From: Owenia fusiformis
Lineage: Eukaryota; Annelida; Polychaeta; Sabellida; Oweniidae
Reading direction: 5' to 3'
Assembly (NCBI GenBank): GCA_903813345.2
Contig: CAIIXF020000272.1
Coordinates: 1 to 25,000 of the forward strand
DNA: 25,000 nt
The notes under the pieces were generated by a model. It was not told the origin of the DNA, ran no database searches, and saw nothing but the letters and a program-made list of their open reading frames with translations. The translations under genes and the position numbers were made by a program. Below, piece by piece: positions 11,601 through 20,935 of the stretch. Positions within the stretch are counted from its first letter, which is position 1. Every line of letters starts with the position of its first letter.

Positions 11601-11980
11601 CCCAACTTTTATGTAGTATGTACATTGAAGTTGCCAACGGGTACGGTGCCTTATTAGGCTCTGCTTTGGGATTAGTACTTCTCTTCGGAAAGGGAATTCC
11701 TTCGTTAAATCTACTCGCTTTCATTCCTTATCCACCATATGACAACAGAGATGATATATTTCCCGTGAGAAGTCTGAGTGTAATCGTTACCATCTTGTCC
11801 ACAGTTGTAATCTCCTGCGCTACAAAAATGATGTTCACGAAGAGACTCTTGGCAAGAAAATTGGACATTTTGAATCAGTTCACTAAAGTTGATCTGGAGA
11901 GAGGAGCGAATGACGAAAATGAGCACAGCATACGTTGTTATGACAACCCTTTAAACATTACAGATAATACCAAACTTTGA
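2506..11980 (+). CDS. SLC5A7-like (high-affinity choline transporter family) sodium/solute symporter, 8 exons
   Basis: Coding exons: 2506-2674, 5742-5849, 5953-6108, 6840-6988, 8264-8398, 9410-9563, 11154-11260, 11456-11980. All introns are GT...AG, phases join, and the frame gives 500 residues. Family landmarks are GGGFLNGYAE after TM2, YLTMLDP, SAVIAALYTMIG, DRWLGT, SIPWHSSIQRFL, AAVMSS, FTQNVY, EIMWVRRIT and VIFPQLLC. The SLC5 family couples solute uptake to sodium across the plasma membrane; SLC5A7 imports choline for acetylcholine synthesis. Residues matching human Trp141, Trp254 and Asp242 (numbering from memory) are kept as Trp136, Trp246 and Asp233, but the position of Trp62 is Tyr59. 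About 42 residues expected between exons 6 and 7 are missing, and the C-terminal tail is shorter than in vertebrates. It is a divergent paralog or an early pseudogene; the substrate is uncertain. Confidence 0.85.
3316..3328. repeat. Target-site duplication, left copy
   Basis: CAACCATCTTAGT; identical to 3612-3624. The pair brackets the LINE tail. Confidence 0.8.
3329..3611 (-). mobile_element. 5'-truncated LINE 3' end
   Basis: A 283-bp insert flanked by the perfect 13-bp repeat CAACCATCTTAGT (3316-3328 and 3612-3624). On the - strand it encodes HHFIKCNKVKDIWNNF and then KDVLIARKTIQIFNCQNY. This resembles the C-terminal zinc-binding and helical tail of non-LTR retrotransposon proteins, and it stops at 3409. 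A 3' UTR of about 80 bases containing AATAAA follows. Truncation at the 5' end plus a long target-site duplication is the usual outcome of target-primed reverse transcription. Confidence 0.75.
3612..3624. repeat. Target-site duplication, right copy
   Basis: CAACCATCTTAGT; exact match to 3316-3328. Confidence 0.8.
3914..5189. mobile_element. 1.28-kb DNA transposon with 49-bp terminal inverted repeats
   Basis: The arms 3914-3962 and 5141-5189 are reverse complements with one mismatch, beginning CACGGTGTCCAACCCAAACG. The element is flanked by a 5-bp direct repeat, TTTAG, at 3909-3913 and 5190-5194. The 10-mer GGAGCGTTTC recurs at 3950-3959, 3974-3983 (inverted), 4758-4767 and 5144-5153 (inverted), which could be transposase binding sites. 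No transposase is recognisable inside, so it is probably non-autonomous. A 5-bp duplication with ends starting CAC suggests the Transib/RAG group, but the heptamer does not match exactly. Confidence 0.8.
5082..5111 (-). other. Possible short first coding exon inside the transposon
   Basis: On the - strand, just inside the right terminal repeat, ATG GCA GCT AAT GAA GAT CCC ACT ATC ACC is followed by a consensus donor GTAAGT. It would encode MAANEDPTIT. This may be the start of a spliced element gene or of a captured host exon. No downstream exon was identified, so it may be chance. Confidence 0.25.
5742..5849 (+). CDS. Transporter exon 2 (TM2 and following loop)
   Basis: Acceptor ...TTGTAG at 5739-5741, donor ATCT|GTAAGT at 5850. 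Phase 1 at both ends. The translation SYIGGGFLNGYAESVA matches the strongly conserved choline-transporter segment with its GGG and NGxAE motifs. The aromatic residue preceding IGGG is Tyr, where the vertebrate protein has Trp. Confidence 0.85.
5953..6108 (+). CDS. Transporter exon 3 (YLTMLDP, TM3-TM4)
   Basis: Acceptor TTCCATAG at 5945-5952, donor TTGG|GTATAT at 6109. Phase 1 at both ends. The motif RRYLTMLDPLNEKYGK is the family's cytoplasmic loop, and LWSAAILTALG matches the vertebrate FWAAAIFSALG, with the Trp kept. Confidence 0.87.
6667..6806. mobile_element. Hairpin MITE in intron 3
   Basis: Two 50-base arms (6667-6716 and 6757-6806) are near-perfect reverse complements, separated by a 40-base loop. 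Both contain CCTATGATTTA at the outer end and TGGATAT at the inner end. It has no coding capacity. I found no clear target-site duplication. It resembles palindromic MITEs, which are common in invertebrate introns. Confidence 0.75.
6840..6988 (+). CDS. Transporter exon 4 (TM5 region)
   Basis: Acceptor CTTGATTAG, donor TTTG|GTATGG; starts in phase 1 and ends in phase 0. The translation SAVIAALYTMIGQMIAVVYT aligns with the vertebrate [20 protein letters not shown]. It ends at AFIVIGL, directly continued by exon 5. Confidence 0.85.
6989..8263 (+). other. Transporter intron 4
   Basis: A GT...AG intron (GTATGG...TTATTACAG). Its first 500 bases are a degenerate tandem repeat, listed separately. 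The remainder contains no recognisable gene. Confidence 0.65.
7081..7500. repeat. Degenerate tandem repeat, units of about 115-137 bp
   Basis: The phrase AAGTCAGATTTGAATTT recurs in variants starting near 7081, 7196, 7311 and 7448. Between copies recur CTTGAGAAA, TCATTGAAGGTCAAA and AATTTGAAGCA. Copies have drifted substantially, so this is an old minisatellite or satellite fragment. Confidence 0.6.
8264..8398 (+). CDS. Transporter exon 5 (extracellular loop and TM6)
   Basis: Acceptor TTATTACAG at 8255-8263, donor TATGG|GTAATA at 8399. Exactly 45 codons, phase 0 at both ends. It carries the family motif WLGTIEP and ends in SYIDLVVVLW, aligning with the vertebrate SWLDSFLLLM and keeping the Asp. 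Confidence 0.85.
8399..9409 (+). other. Transporter intron 5
   Basis: GT...AG intron from GTAATA to GTTTATAG. It holds a 114-codon open frame (8462-8806) with no recognised similarity and no splice support. I treat that frame as chance. Confidence 0.6.
9410..9563 (+). CDS. Transporter exon 6 (IPWxxxxQR, TM7)
   Basis: Acceptor TTTATAG at 9403-9409, donor ACGG|GTAATA at 9564; phase 0 in, phase 1 out. The translation begins VIGSIPWHSSIQRFLSAKS, matching the signature GGIPWQAYFQRVLSS, and continues through a hydrophobic helix to GVIGLAT. A damaged duplicate follows 22 bases downstream. Confidence 0.87.
9586..9729 (+). pseudogene. Decayed tandem duplicate of transporter exon 6
   Basis: This copy starts after an intact-looking acceptor (CCCTTTGTTTACAG, AG at 9584-9585) and follows exon 6 base for base with three kinds of damage. 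The conserved PW codon TGG is TGA at 9604-9606. About 10 bases are missing after ATTCA, shifting the frame. The donor GGGTAATA has become GGTTTCGT. In its second half (87 bases) I count six differences, four of them synonymous in the original frame and the other two conservative (Leu to Val, Phe to Tyr). It therefore looks like a copy that was once coding. Confidence 0.85.
10204..10391. mobile_element. Short inverted-repeat element with poly-G/poly-C borders
   Basis: The left end reads CTGTAGCCAGG and the right end is its approximate reverse complement (CCGGCTACAG). The interior is bounded by runs of G on the left (near 10226 and 10254) and of C on the right (near 10370). There is no coding capacity and no certain target-site duplication. 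It is probably a small non-autonomous repeat. Confidence 0.5.
11154..11260 (+). CDS. Transporter exon 7 (AAVMSS region)
   Basis: Not ATG-initiated, and found by homology: LVAAVMSSIESMILGSSGMF followed by TQNVY aligns with the vertebrate [20 protein letters not shown] and ARNIY. Acceptor CCCAAAG (AG 11152-11153), donor AAAAG|GTACCA at 11261. Phase 1 in and phase 0 out, matching exon 6 and exon 8. Confidence 0.8.
11456..11980 (+). CDS. Transporter exon 8 (C-terminal helices and tail)
   Basis: Acceptor GCTTGTTTCAG at 11445-11455. The exon opens ASAREIMWVRRITMFVLG, matching KEIVWVMRITVFVFG, and includes the conserved EITIVVIFPQLLC. It continues through the last helices to a short polar tail ending in a TGA at 11978-11980. 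The tail has DNPLNIT but lacks the long vertebrate C-terminal region. Confidence 0.87.
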   Translation, partial: ASAREIMWVRRITMFVLGVVSSIISIYGENTVIGLYYVCSEITIVVIFPQLLCSMYIEVANGYGALLGSALGLVLLFGKGIPSLNLLAFIPYPPYDNRDDIFPVRSLSVIVTILSTVVISCATKMMFTKRLLARKLDILNQFTKVDLERGANDENEHSIRCYDNPLNITDNTKL

Positions 11981-12134
11981 TCATGTACTTTAACCTTTTT
12001 GTTGCAGCTCACACAAACATTATACATGATATATTTGTATAAGTATAGTATACCATACAATTATTACAAATTTTAAAAGTAAATAGATAGTTTTTAATCA
12101 TTGTTTGAAGTTTTTCAACAGCTCAACTCCATTG

Positions 12135-12156
12135 AATAAAAAAAATATAAAATAAA
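12135..12156 (+). terminator. Polyadenylation signals of the transporter gene
   Basis: AATAAA occurs at 12135-12140 and again at 12151-12156, about 155-170 bases after the stop codon. The tract is A-rich, so the exact site is uncertain. Confidence 0.5.
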
Positions 12157-13944
12157 TACATATTGTTTAAAAGTCAATATAGTTTCAAATATTGCAATAT
12201 CCTTAAAAACAGAAATACTCGTATGTATATAGTATAAACATATGATTCACCGACCGAGTTTTTTCATTTTCTATACTAAAATATAGTCTATTGTAATTAT
12301 ATTTCTCAACCTTATTATTGTTTATATACGTTTATATTACTTAATTATTAATAGAAAGAATGGCATTAATCGAAGAAGTGTCAAATAATTCATTGTTGCC
12401 ATAGTAATTGGAAATCAAGGCACCCGAGGCAAATAAAATAAATCGAGGGAATGGTCCTTATTTACCTTGTTCACATACACAATAGATCTAATAGATTATC
12501 AAACACATTAAAATGTGAACTTTTATATGTTTTTAAGTTATTTTAGAATTAAGGAAATTGATCATGTGGATTTTGTGATTCCATAAGGGATGCTTCATTA
12601 GACGTGATAGCAGATTCTGAGACTCAAAATTAAAGAGATCAAGTCGTCCAGATTTCTATTCTGGACAATCAGTAATGTCCCAATATAATTGCTCATAAAA
12701 CATACCTTAGATATATCTTGAGACCAATCATAAGCACGATATCGACAATATATTGAGGATATCAACAGGACAACCAAAAGAACAACCAACTGTCAGAATT
12801 GAACGCAATAAGTCGAAAACAGAATACAATGTTTTTCGGGGGATTTATCTATATTGTAACCCCTTAAAAGTAATAAATATGGCTTCTCTAAGCCAAAATA
12901 ATCTGAAGGAAAAGGCCAATCAGACTGGAACAAATTTGAGCGGGCTTTTTAAATTCAAATTCAATTTCTATTGATGTAAGTGGAAATTCATGGCTAGGAA
13001 CAATCATCGAATTGATACAGTTAACGAATTAATTCAAGCCTTAGAATTGATAAGTTGATTAACAAAAACTTGTTTTACATCAAATAACACGAAAAAATCA
13101 AGGGGGTTACTCAAATTGTGTTTTTAGGAGACCCGATCTCTTTAAATTAAATTACTGGTTATAAGGGAATGCAATAGATCCAGCAGAGGTCTTCAGAAAA
13201 ACAGAATTTATACTGATAAGTTATGTTAAAGTGGCTTTCTCAGACTTTAGAAGCTGAAATTGGGGATTTCAAGAAATACTTTTCAAGAAAATAGTCTTAT
13301 CTTTCTATTAGTATGGGTTTGGGTGCCAAAATAGCTGATCCGTGAATTTTGAAAATTGGAAGGAAGAATTTTTTCTGGAGGCCTTGTTTTTTGACTGTGA
13401 TGACAGGAAATAGATTCTCAAAATGAAAACTTACATCAATTCTGAATTTGGCTTACAGATATCTATTCAGATATGTATCCTAATAATATTAGCATGATTA
13501 TTGACTATTTTTTAATAATTTTTGTGTAGTGGAAAATCTCTTTTCTAAAATCCACAATGCATATTAAAAAATACACATTGAAATGAACCCCAGAGTCCCA
13601 GGCTTGTAACCAAGCTTTTGTAGGTTCAAATCCCGGCTATGGCAAATCATTTTCTTAATTTCTGAGCCACAATATATTTTCTTAATCTCATTTCTTATAG
13701 TGCAGTGTCATATTTATTGCTTTTAGGGTCTTAAAATATAGGTAGAATGTCTGAATGTGGCTTTAAGTTTGTCAAATCCTTTGCTCAGATTTGTGTATTT
13801 AAACAAGGTTAATAGGGGCTAAGTTAGCCAGTCTTTCAATTTGCACCAGATGCCTTGATTTCAATTTATCATGACAATCATTTCTTGTCTTATATTTCTG
13901 TTATATTAAATATTCTTTTGATGGATTAATTCGACAGTTTTTGT
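12157..13944. other. Intergenic AT-rich DNA
   Basis: No supported gene. The one structured item is the tRNA-like SINE trace near 13588-13650. A 73-codon frame at 12753-12974 has no similarity I recognise. Confidence 0.5.
13588..13650 (+). mobile_element. Degenerate tRNA-derived SINE trace
   Basis: AGAGTCCCAGGCTTGTAACC, then AGGTTCAAATCCCGGCTATG, resembles the second half of a tRNA-derived SINE head. GGTTCAAATCC fits an internal promoter box B. A clear box A and foldable anticodon stem are missing, so this is not a functional tRNA gene. Confidence 0.4.
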
Positions 13945-15935
13945 TATATATATATATTTCTTTATTGCGACCAATTCTGATCATCATACATAATTATTTA
14001 ATACAATGTGATGTAAGAAAGTTAAAATAATATATGCACATTTAGTGTTGATTATTTACAGGGTGAGAGACTTAATTCTCTCTTGGTACATCTGATATAT
14101 CGTCCTTGCAATCAGGACACAATCATCAAAACAACTGGGTGCAAACAAAGCTGACATAATTTCCCGATTTTCCAATAAATATGGTCGAATCGGACCCCTT
14201 AAATGTTCAATCATTTCACATTCTTTTATAAAATGAGTCAAGGTGTCAGGTGAGTTGCACATTGGACAAACTCTATTTACATGTGGTTCTGTGTAACGCC
14301 CAACACCTTCACCTACTAGGAGACGTATCATCAACTTGCATTTATATATCATTTCTGGCTTATATTTGCACAATTGGTACCATATAATAGGTGATCTGAT
14401 AGTGACCACGGCTCGGTATAGCTTAATTTTGTTGTATGTTAAACATCTTATATGCCATTTATGAGTCGAAAAATTAAGAACAGAGTTTTTTTGATTTTCT
14501 TCTTCCAGTGATATTTTGATGGAAAGACGCCACTTGTGATATAGCCTCGCATTCTACCTAATAAATCATACTGGATTCCTAGTTTTACAATTTCCCTTAT
14601 TGGGGAACATATGGACGGTTGGACAAAGAAACTGTACAATATAGAGTACCATCGAAAAATACATAGTTCTTTGCAGTTACCAGCATCTGTATTAAATATG
14701 TGCAGGAAGTACATTAGCTTTTTTATTGCAAATATCTCACTTATGTCTGCCTATCAAAGTTGTGCAAGGGAAGCACAATTGGTTGTCTGTTTTGGTAGGG
14801 ATTGAATTGACTTCGCAGACTGTAAATGTACCCTTTCCAATGTTAAAATATTAGATGGTTTATAAGTTAGAACTTCAGCCCCATAAAGCATTGTAGGTAT
14901 TGATACTGCCCAGTACAACTTTGAGGCCGGTAAGGGATTAACACAGCAGTTTTCTGGAGTAATACAATCTAAGGTTGTATAAAAATTGCGTCTTGCTTTA
15001 GACGTTACATTCTCTATATGATACCCTATATCCCGTTGTGTTACGGGTAAACCAAGGTGAACTAAATCTCTACTTATAGGTATTTTACTAGATCCATATT
15101 CAAAGGGTTTGTTATCTTTGACCTTGCTCGTAGTAAAGTGAACTGCTGTACATTTCCCTGGATGGATCTCAAAACGCCATCTATTTGCATAGTTATAGAG
15201 AATGTGTAACATTTCCTGCATATTATGTCTGAACAAGGATATCATTATCGTATCATCTGCATATGAAGGGGCTACACAATCAATACCCATGACTTTACAG
15301 CCATATCCAGAATTCTGCAGTTCTATTAATAATGGGTTCATAAACCTTACATACAGCTCCACAGATAGGACCCCACCTTGATGGACCCCCTGATTTACAT
15401 AAAACATATCACTCATAATACCATTTAGTTTTACACAGCAACGATATCCTATATAAGTTTCAAGTATCATTTTCCACAATTTGACGTCAATTGCTAAAAC
15501 ATAAACATCAGAACCATTTTCTAACTGATGCGCCACTGTCTTTCTTAGAACAAGAGATGTATCTAAACACGATGAGCCTATATGTGCAGCGTATTGAAGT
15601 TTTGACCTTTCAATTGATCTTTCAATCGGTCCACAGTTTTTGCCACGATTTAAAATAAGCCTATCTAAAATCTTACAAAATGTACACATCAAAGTTATGC
15701 CACGATGGTTATCCCCATCTAAAATATCTTTATTGCCCCCTTGTAAAGTGTTATCATAACCCCTATTTTCATACAACTAGGTACATGCTCGCGTATAAAC
15801 ATACAGTTAAACAGCGCAGTTAAAAGATCGATGAGTGCCACGCCCCCATGTTTTACATGTTCGGCAGATATACCATCATAACCACAGGCACGTTTGTCAT
15901 TCAACATGTTTACTGCACATTCTATAAAAATTATG
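13945..15935 (-). pseudogene. Broken LINE reverse transcriptase (5'-truncated non-LTR retrotransposon)
   Basis: Read on the - strand, the relic begins near ECAVNMLNDKRACGYDGIS. A frame change follows near 15735 at LYKG/GNKD, within a G run. It then shows NHRGITLM, VNQGVHQGGVLS and the catalytic YADD (15252-15263). A stop after LPKQTTNCASLAQL (14754) and further shifts near 14714 and 14410 follow. The C-terminal part has CPMCNSPDTLTHFIKEC, a CCHC-like zinc motif, ending with a stop at 14056. The 3' UTR contains AATAAAG and ends in a TA run near 13945. Reverse transcriptase copies the element RNA into target DNA; this copy cannot make an intact protein. The fold is LINE-type; the clade is not certain. 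Confidence 0.85.
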
Positions 15936-17594
15936 AAGAAATTAGAGGGCTATCATGAGAACATCATTTTCACCCTCCTCGTATATAAATTCGAACCACA
16001 TTTGTTTAAGATTAATTATAATAGACGGTCTCTGTAAAAATCATAACCTCATTATCGGCAGGAAATCTTTTAGCAATTTAAAGGGCGATGCAAAAAGTGG
16101 TGGTCATAGGAATCAATTGTACCTTCGCTAGAAAATATTTTCTTTTATTAGCTACATATATCATTTGAACAAAAAGCAGTTCCTTCGTACAATAAAAGCA
16201 ATATTTAACGATAACATTTGATAGAGCGTTTCAGTAAGAATTGTGACCTAAAATTGAAATAAATTTCTCAACTAAATATTGGGGTGATACGAATAGGGAA
16301 TTCATTTTATCCTCTAGAGCTAAGGCGTGCCTATATATAACACCCTATGAAAACTGAACAATTATCCATTTCTAAAGTTTGTTTGAATTGTAAGGAGCAT
16401 CCGGCAGGGGGGGGGGCTCCTATAGTTTTATGGATATTCTTAATTTATTTATCCCCTTCCACTTTTGCTCTTCCATCGATCAAGGTCTGAGTTAGCTTTT
16501 ATATGCTTTAACTAGAGACATTGGCTGAACTAGGCAGGGAGGGAATTTTTATCTAGGTCATGGTCAAAATCTAGGCCAAAGCAATGTTTTTTCAAGTTTC
16601 TCGAACCCTGACACTACATTTGAATACTTTTGCTTGATATTTTTCATACATATTAGATATATGAGTGTTGGTATTTTGCAGTCTTGACAAAATTTTTAGA
16701 TTCTCCCCTAATCTCCTATACCATAACAATGAAAGGCAATGTGTATTCTAGCTTTTAGTAAAAAACGAGAACTTTTTAGCTCTTTTGTTTGATTATGAAG
16801 TAAAATTATTTCATGGTCATTTTCGATATATAAAAAATATATACACTTCATCGTGAAGTACATGTAACGTTTGGCCTGTGGGGTTACTGAATTAAAACAA
16901 TTGTTTTCAACTGTCAATTTGAGACACACACTTTGTGTACAACTGATATATTTTGGAATATAGAATTGCACCACCTACACAATTTTCCCGATACCGGAAT
17001 AATGTATAAATATGTAATGCACATTTTTTAGAATATTATGACAGCTGGCAAAAACTGATGAAATGTTAGATGCTGTCATCTTACTTTTTGATCAACCCTT
17101 GTAGATGTTGAATCACTTGTTTTCTGAAAACTCATGTCAAATAACAAAAAACAATTCTCGTATATTATCATTTTCGTTTTATTTAAAAACAATGTTTTGT
17201 AAAATTATTTCGAAATATGATAAAACATGTATATAGAAAAGTCAAAATATATAATAAAATACTTATTGACATGTTCTTAAAAATGGGAGTACATCTACAT
17301 AATTGCACCCCGGAAAAGCCTTGCAAAGGTTCAACTAACCTTTAACCAAATGGCAATACCAGTTGAACTTATAGTCTTTAAAATTGCATTGTGTATTATA
17401 TCAACCATATACAGATTCAACGAACATAAACCTTTTTACTTATGGCTGCAAATTATTTTTTACACACACTAATAGCTCGTTGCTTCTGAATGACAGACTT
17501 AATCATACTCATATCTCCATGGCATTTCATATATTTCCATAACAAACATACAAAACATGCGAGATATATCACATGCGACATAACTTCGTTTAAA
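15936..17594. other. Intergenic DNA and 3' flank of the ankyrin gene
   Basis: No gene is supported. There is a run of G at about 16408. On the - strand, AATAAA at 17183-17178 lies about 415 bases past the ankyrin stop codon and could be its polyadenylation signal. Confidence 0.45.
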
Positions 17595-19044
17595 TTAGTC
17601 ATCTTCCAAATGCCATCCATCCTCTACACTTTCCATATCATCAAATTCACTACAGTCACTCGCACCAGGGACAACTACATATTGTGGCAAGTTCATGTCT
17701 TCGTCTGTATCGTTTTCATCACTATTAGAATCATTGTCATGAAAGCTCATATGTTCCATACCCTGGGACGTGTCTCCATCTTGATACGTACTGTCACCTG
17801 TGTCATTTTCATTACCGCCTGACTCAGACCACTCATCATTACTATGCATGTCATCATTGTAATCCATATCACCCTGAGCACTCAATGTATCATCACTATA
17901 CATGTCGTCAACATTGTCCCTGACAGATTTGTCATCAGAAGATGGAAATAACGCTTCCGCTCGTTTAAACAGATATTTACACCCCATACAGCTGATGTAA
18001 ACTTTTAATTTTCTTGCTGTTGGAAACTTGTCGATGTCTCCGATATATTTGACGCATGATCTAGCTGCTAGTGCTGAGTATTTACGCAACCATGTTGCTT
18101 GAACTTCGGAACTTGTTCTAATACAACCTGTATACAATGAACTTGTTTCAGGCTGAGAACGTTTGACTCTAAACATGATGTCTTGGCTACACCCAACATA
18201 TTCAAATCTCAAGAGCATGTCATGGATAATACTCAGTATTGTACAGGGAAACGTTTCGATGCTTTCCATGAACTTTTCTTTTAACACTGGACTTATGTTT
18301 TCAAGTCCAAAATGAGCACCATGAATCAACAACTCTTCGTAGATATCCAATGTCGATAACCCTGGTTTTATTTTAGTCAGAAAGAGTGCTGTTTTACCAT
18401 GTTTCTCTCTTGCATTGATGTGAGCTCCTGCATGCAGTAATATTGAGCAACATGTAACGCAACCATTCATACATGCAAACATTAGGGCTGTGGTTCTATC
18501 TTCATCGTGGACATTAACATTTACACCTGCTTCCACTAGCATTTTAACAGCAAAGCATTGATCAAACCAACAAGCATACATTAGAGCCGTTTTACCATGT
18601 TCGTCGGGAGAAGAGAGTTCTCTATCTAACTCAATGTATTTTTTCACTATATCACTGTATTTGGCATGTTTAAGAAATGCCATTAAAGGGGTTTCTGATT
18701 CCAATAAATGTTCCTTGCATTCCTGAAACACTAAATCCCATGTTGCCTGCTTGTTTATATTTACATCCGCATTGTGATCGAGTAATATTTCTATCATTTT
18801 AGGATTGTAATTCGCAACTGCAATGGATAACGCTGTCTCATCAATATAATTTGATATATTGACCTCGACACCATTCTTAATAAGCACTACCAGGCATTCC
18901 AAATAAAAGGGTGTCCAGACACTAGCAGCAGCAGCAGCAGCAGCAGCAATTAAAGCGTTATCACCTTTATTATTCTGCACATTCACATCAACACCACTCT
19001 CAATAAGTAATTTCAGACATTCAACACCATCACTGTCCAAAGAA

Positions 19045-19076
<32 letters not shown>

Positions 19077-20330
19077 AAAAGCGCTATCACCATTATTATT
19101 CTGCACATTCACATCAACACCACTTTCAATAAGTAATTTCAGACATTCAACACCATAATCATACCAAGAAGCAGCAGCAGCAGCAACAATAAGAGCGCTA
19201 TCACCATTATTATTCTGCACATTCACATCAACACCACTCTCAATAAGTAATCTAAGGCATTCAACACCATAACTACTCGAAGAAGCAGCAACAATTAAAG
19301 CGTTATCGCCATTATTATTCTGCGCATTCACATTAACACCACTCTCAATAAGTAATCTAAGACATTCAACACCAAAACTTCTCATTGAAGCAGCAGCAGC
19401 AGCAGCAGCAGCGACAATAAGAGCGTTATCACCATTATTATTCTGCACATTCACATCAACACCACTTTCAATAAGTAATTTCATACATTCAACACCATAA
19501 CTGTCCCAAGAAGCAGCAGCAGCAGGAGCAGCAACAATAAGAGCGTTATCACCATTATTATTCCGCGCATTCACATCAGCACCACTTGCAATAAGTAATT
19601 TCAGACATTGAAAACCATTAATGTCCCAAGAAGCAACAGCAACAACAATAAGAGCGTTATCACCATTATTATTCTGCACATTCACATCAACACCACTTTC
19701 AATAAGTAATTTCAGACATTCAACACCATTACTGTTCCAAGAAGTAGCAGCAGCATCAGCAGCAACAATAATAGCGTTATCACCATTATTATTCTGCACA
19801 TTCACATCAACACCACTTTCAATAAGTAATTTCAGACATTGTACACCATCACTGTCCAAAGAAGCAGCAGCAGCAACAATAAGAGCGTTATCACCATTAT
19901 TATTCTGCACATTCACATCAACACCACTTTCAATAAGTAATTTCAGACATTCAACACCATTACTGTTCCAAGAAGTAGCAGCAGCATCAGCAGCAACAAT
20001 AATAGCGTTATCACCATTATTATTCTGCATATTCACATCAACACCACTTTCAATAAGTAATTTCAGACATTGTACACCATTACTGTCCCAAGAAGCAGCA
20101 GCAGCAGCAGCAACAATGAAAGCGCCATTACCCTTATTATTTCGCACATTCACATCAGCACCACTCTCAATAAGTAATTTCAGACATTCAACACCATAAC
20201 TACAAGAAGCAGTAGTAGCAGCAGCTGCAGCAGCAATAAAAGCGTTATCACCCTTATTATTCTGCGCATTCACATCAACACCACTCTCAATAAGTAATTT
20301 CAGACATTCAACACAATAACCAAACCATGA

Positions 20331-20364
<34 letters not shown>

Positions 20365-20935
20365 ATAATAAGAGCATTATCACCATTATTATTCTGCATA
20401 TTCACATCAACACCACTCTCAATAAGTAATTTCAGACATTCAACACCATTACTGTCCCAAGAAACAACAGCAACAGCAACAATAAGAGCGTTATCACCTT
20501 TTCTATTCTGCACATTCACATCAGAACCACTCGCAATAAGTAATCTCAGACATTCAACACCACTACTATACCTAGAAGCAGTAGCAGCAGCAACAATAAG
20601 AGCGCTATCACCATTATTATTCTGCACATTCACATCAACACCATTCTTAAGAAGTATTATCAGACAACCAATACGGCAATACTTTATAGTATACATTAAA
20701 GCTGTTAAGTCAGAATCATCTGATGTCATTGACCTGTCAAACACCACGTTTTTGGCATTTGGTGTATGTTTGAGAAACACTTCTAGTTGTTCTTGATCAT
20801 CATTCTTGATTGCTTCTAAAATGCATCTTTGTCCACCGAGACTTGTGAAGTCAACTGTATGTTTTGTCTGTAGGTACGTTTTTATATAGGTTGTGTGTTT
20901 TCTCTCGATGTAAAATATTATCAGTTGGTAGGGAT
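17595..20935 (-). CDS. Ankyrin gene terminal exon
   Basis: The frame is open upstream to 21110, but the region 20936-21110 looks intronic. A strong acceptor TTACCTTACTTACAG (AG at 20937-20936) precedes DPYQLIIFYIERKHTTYIKT, in the phase required by the upstream exon. Of the repeats, 15 carry the pattern GDNALIVAA, poly-Ala, GVECLKLLIESGVDVNVQNN; the last four are more standard (KTALMYACWF, TTALMFACMNG). The stop is TAA at 17597-17595. The exon encodes about 1112 residues. Confidence 0.9.

Noticed and set aside
19621-20199. A 192-codon + strand open frame opposite the ankyrin array
   Set aside because: It is the complement of the tandem ankyrin units and is open only because the repeats lack stops in that frame.
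18903-20650. Regularly spaced repeats that might suggest a CRISPR array
   Set aside because: The units are translated ankyrin repeats in a single long frame in a eukaryotic context, and the variable parts are Ala codon runs.
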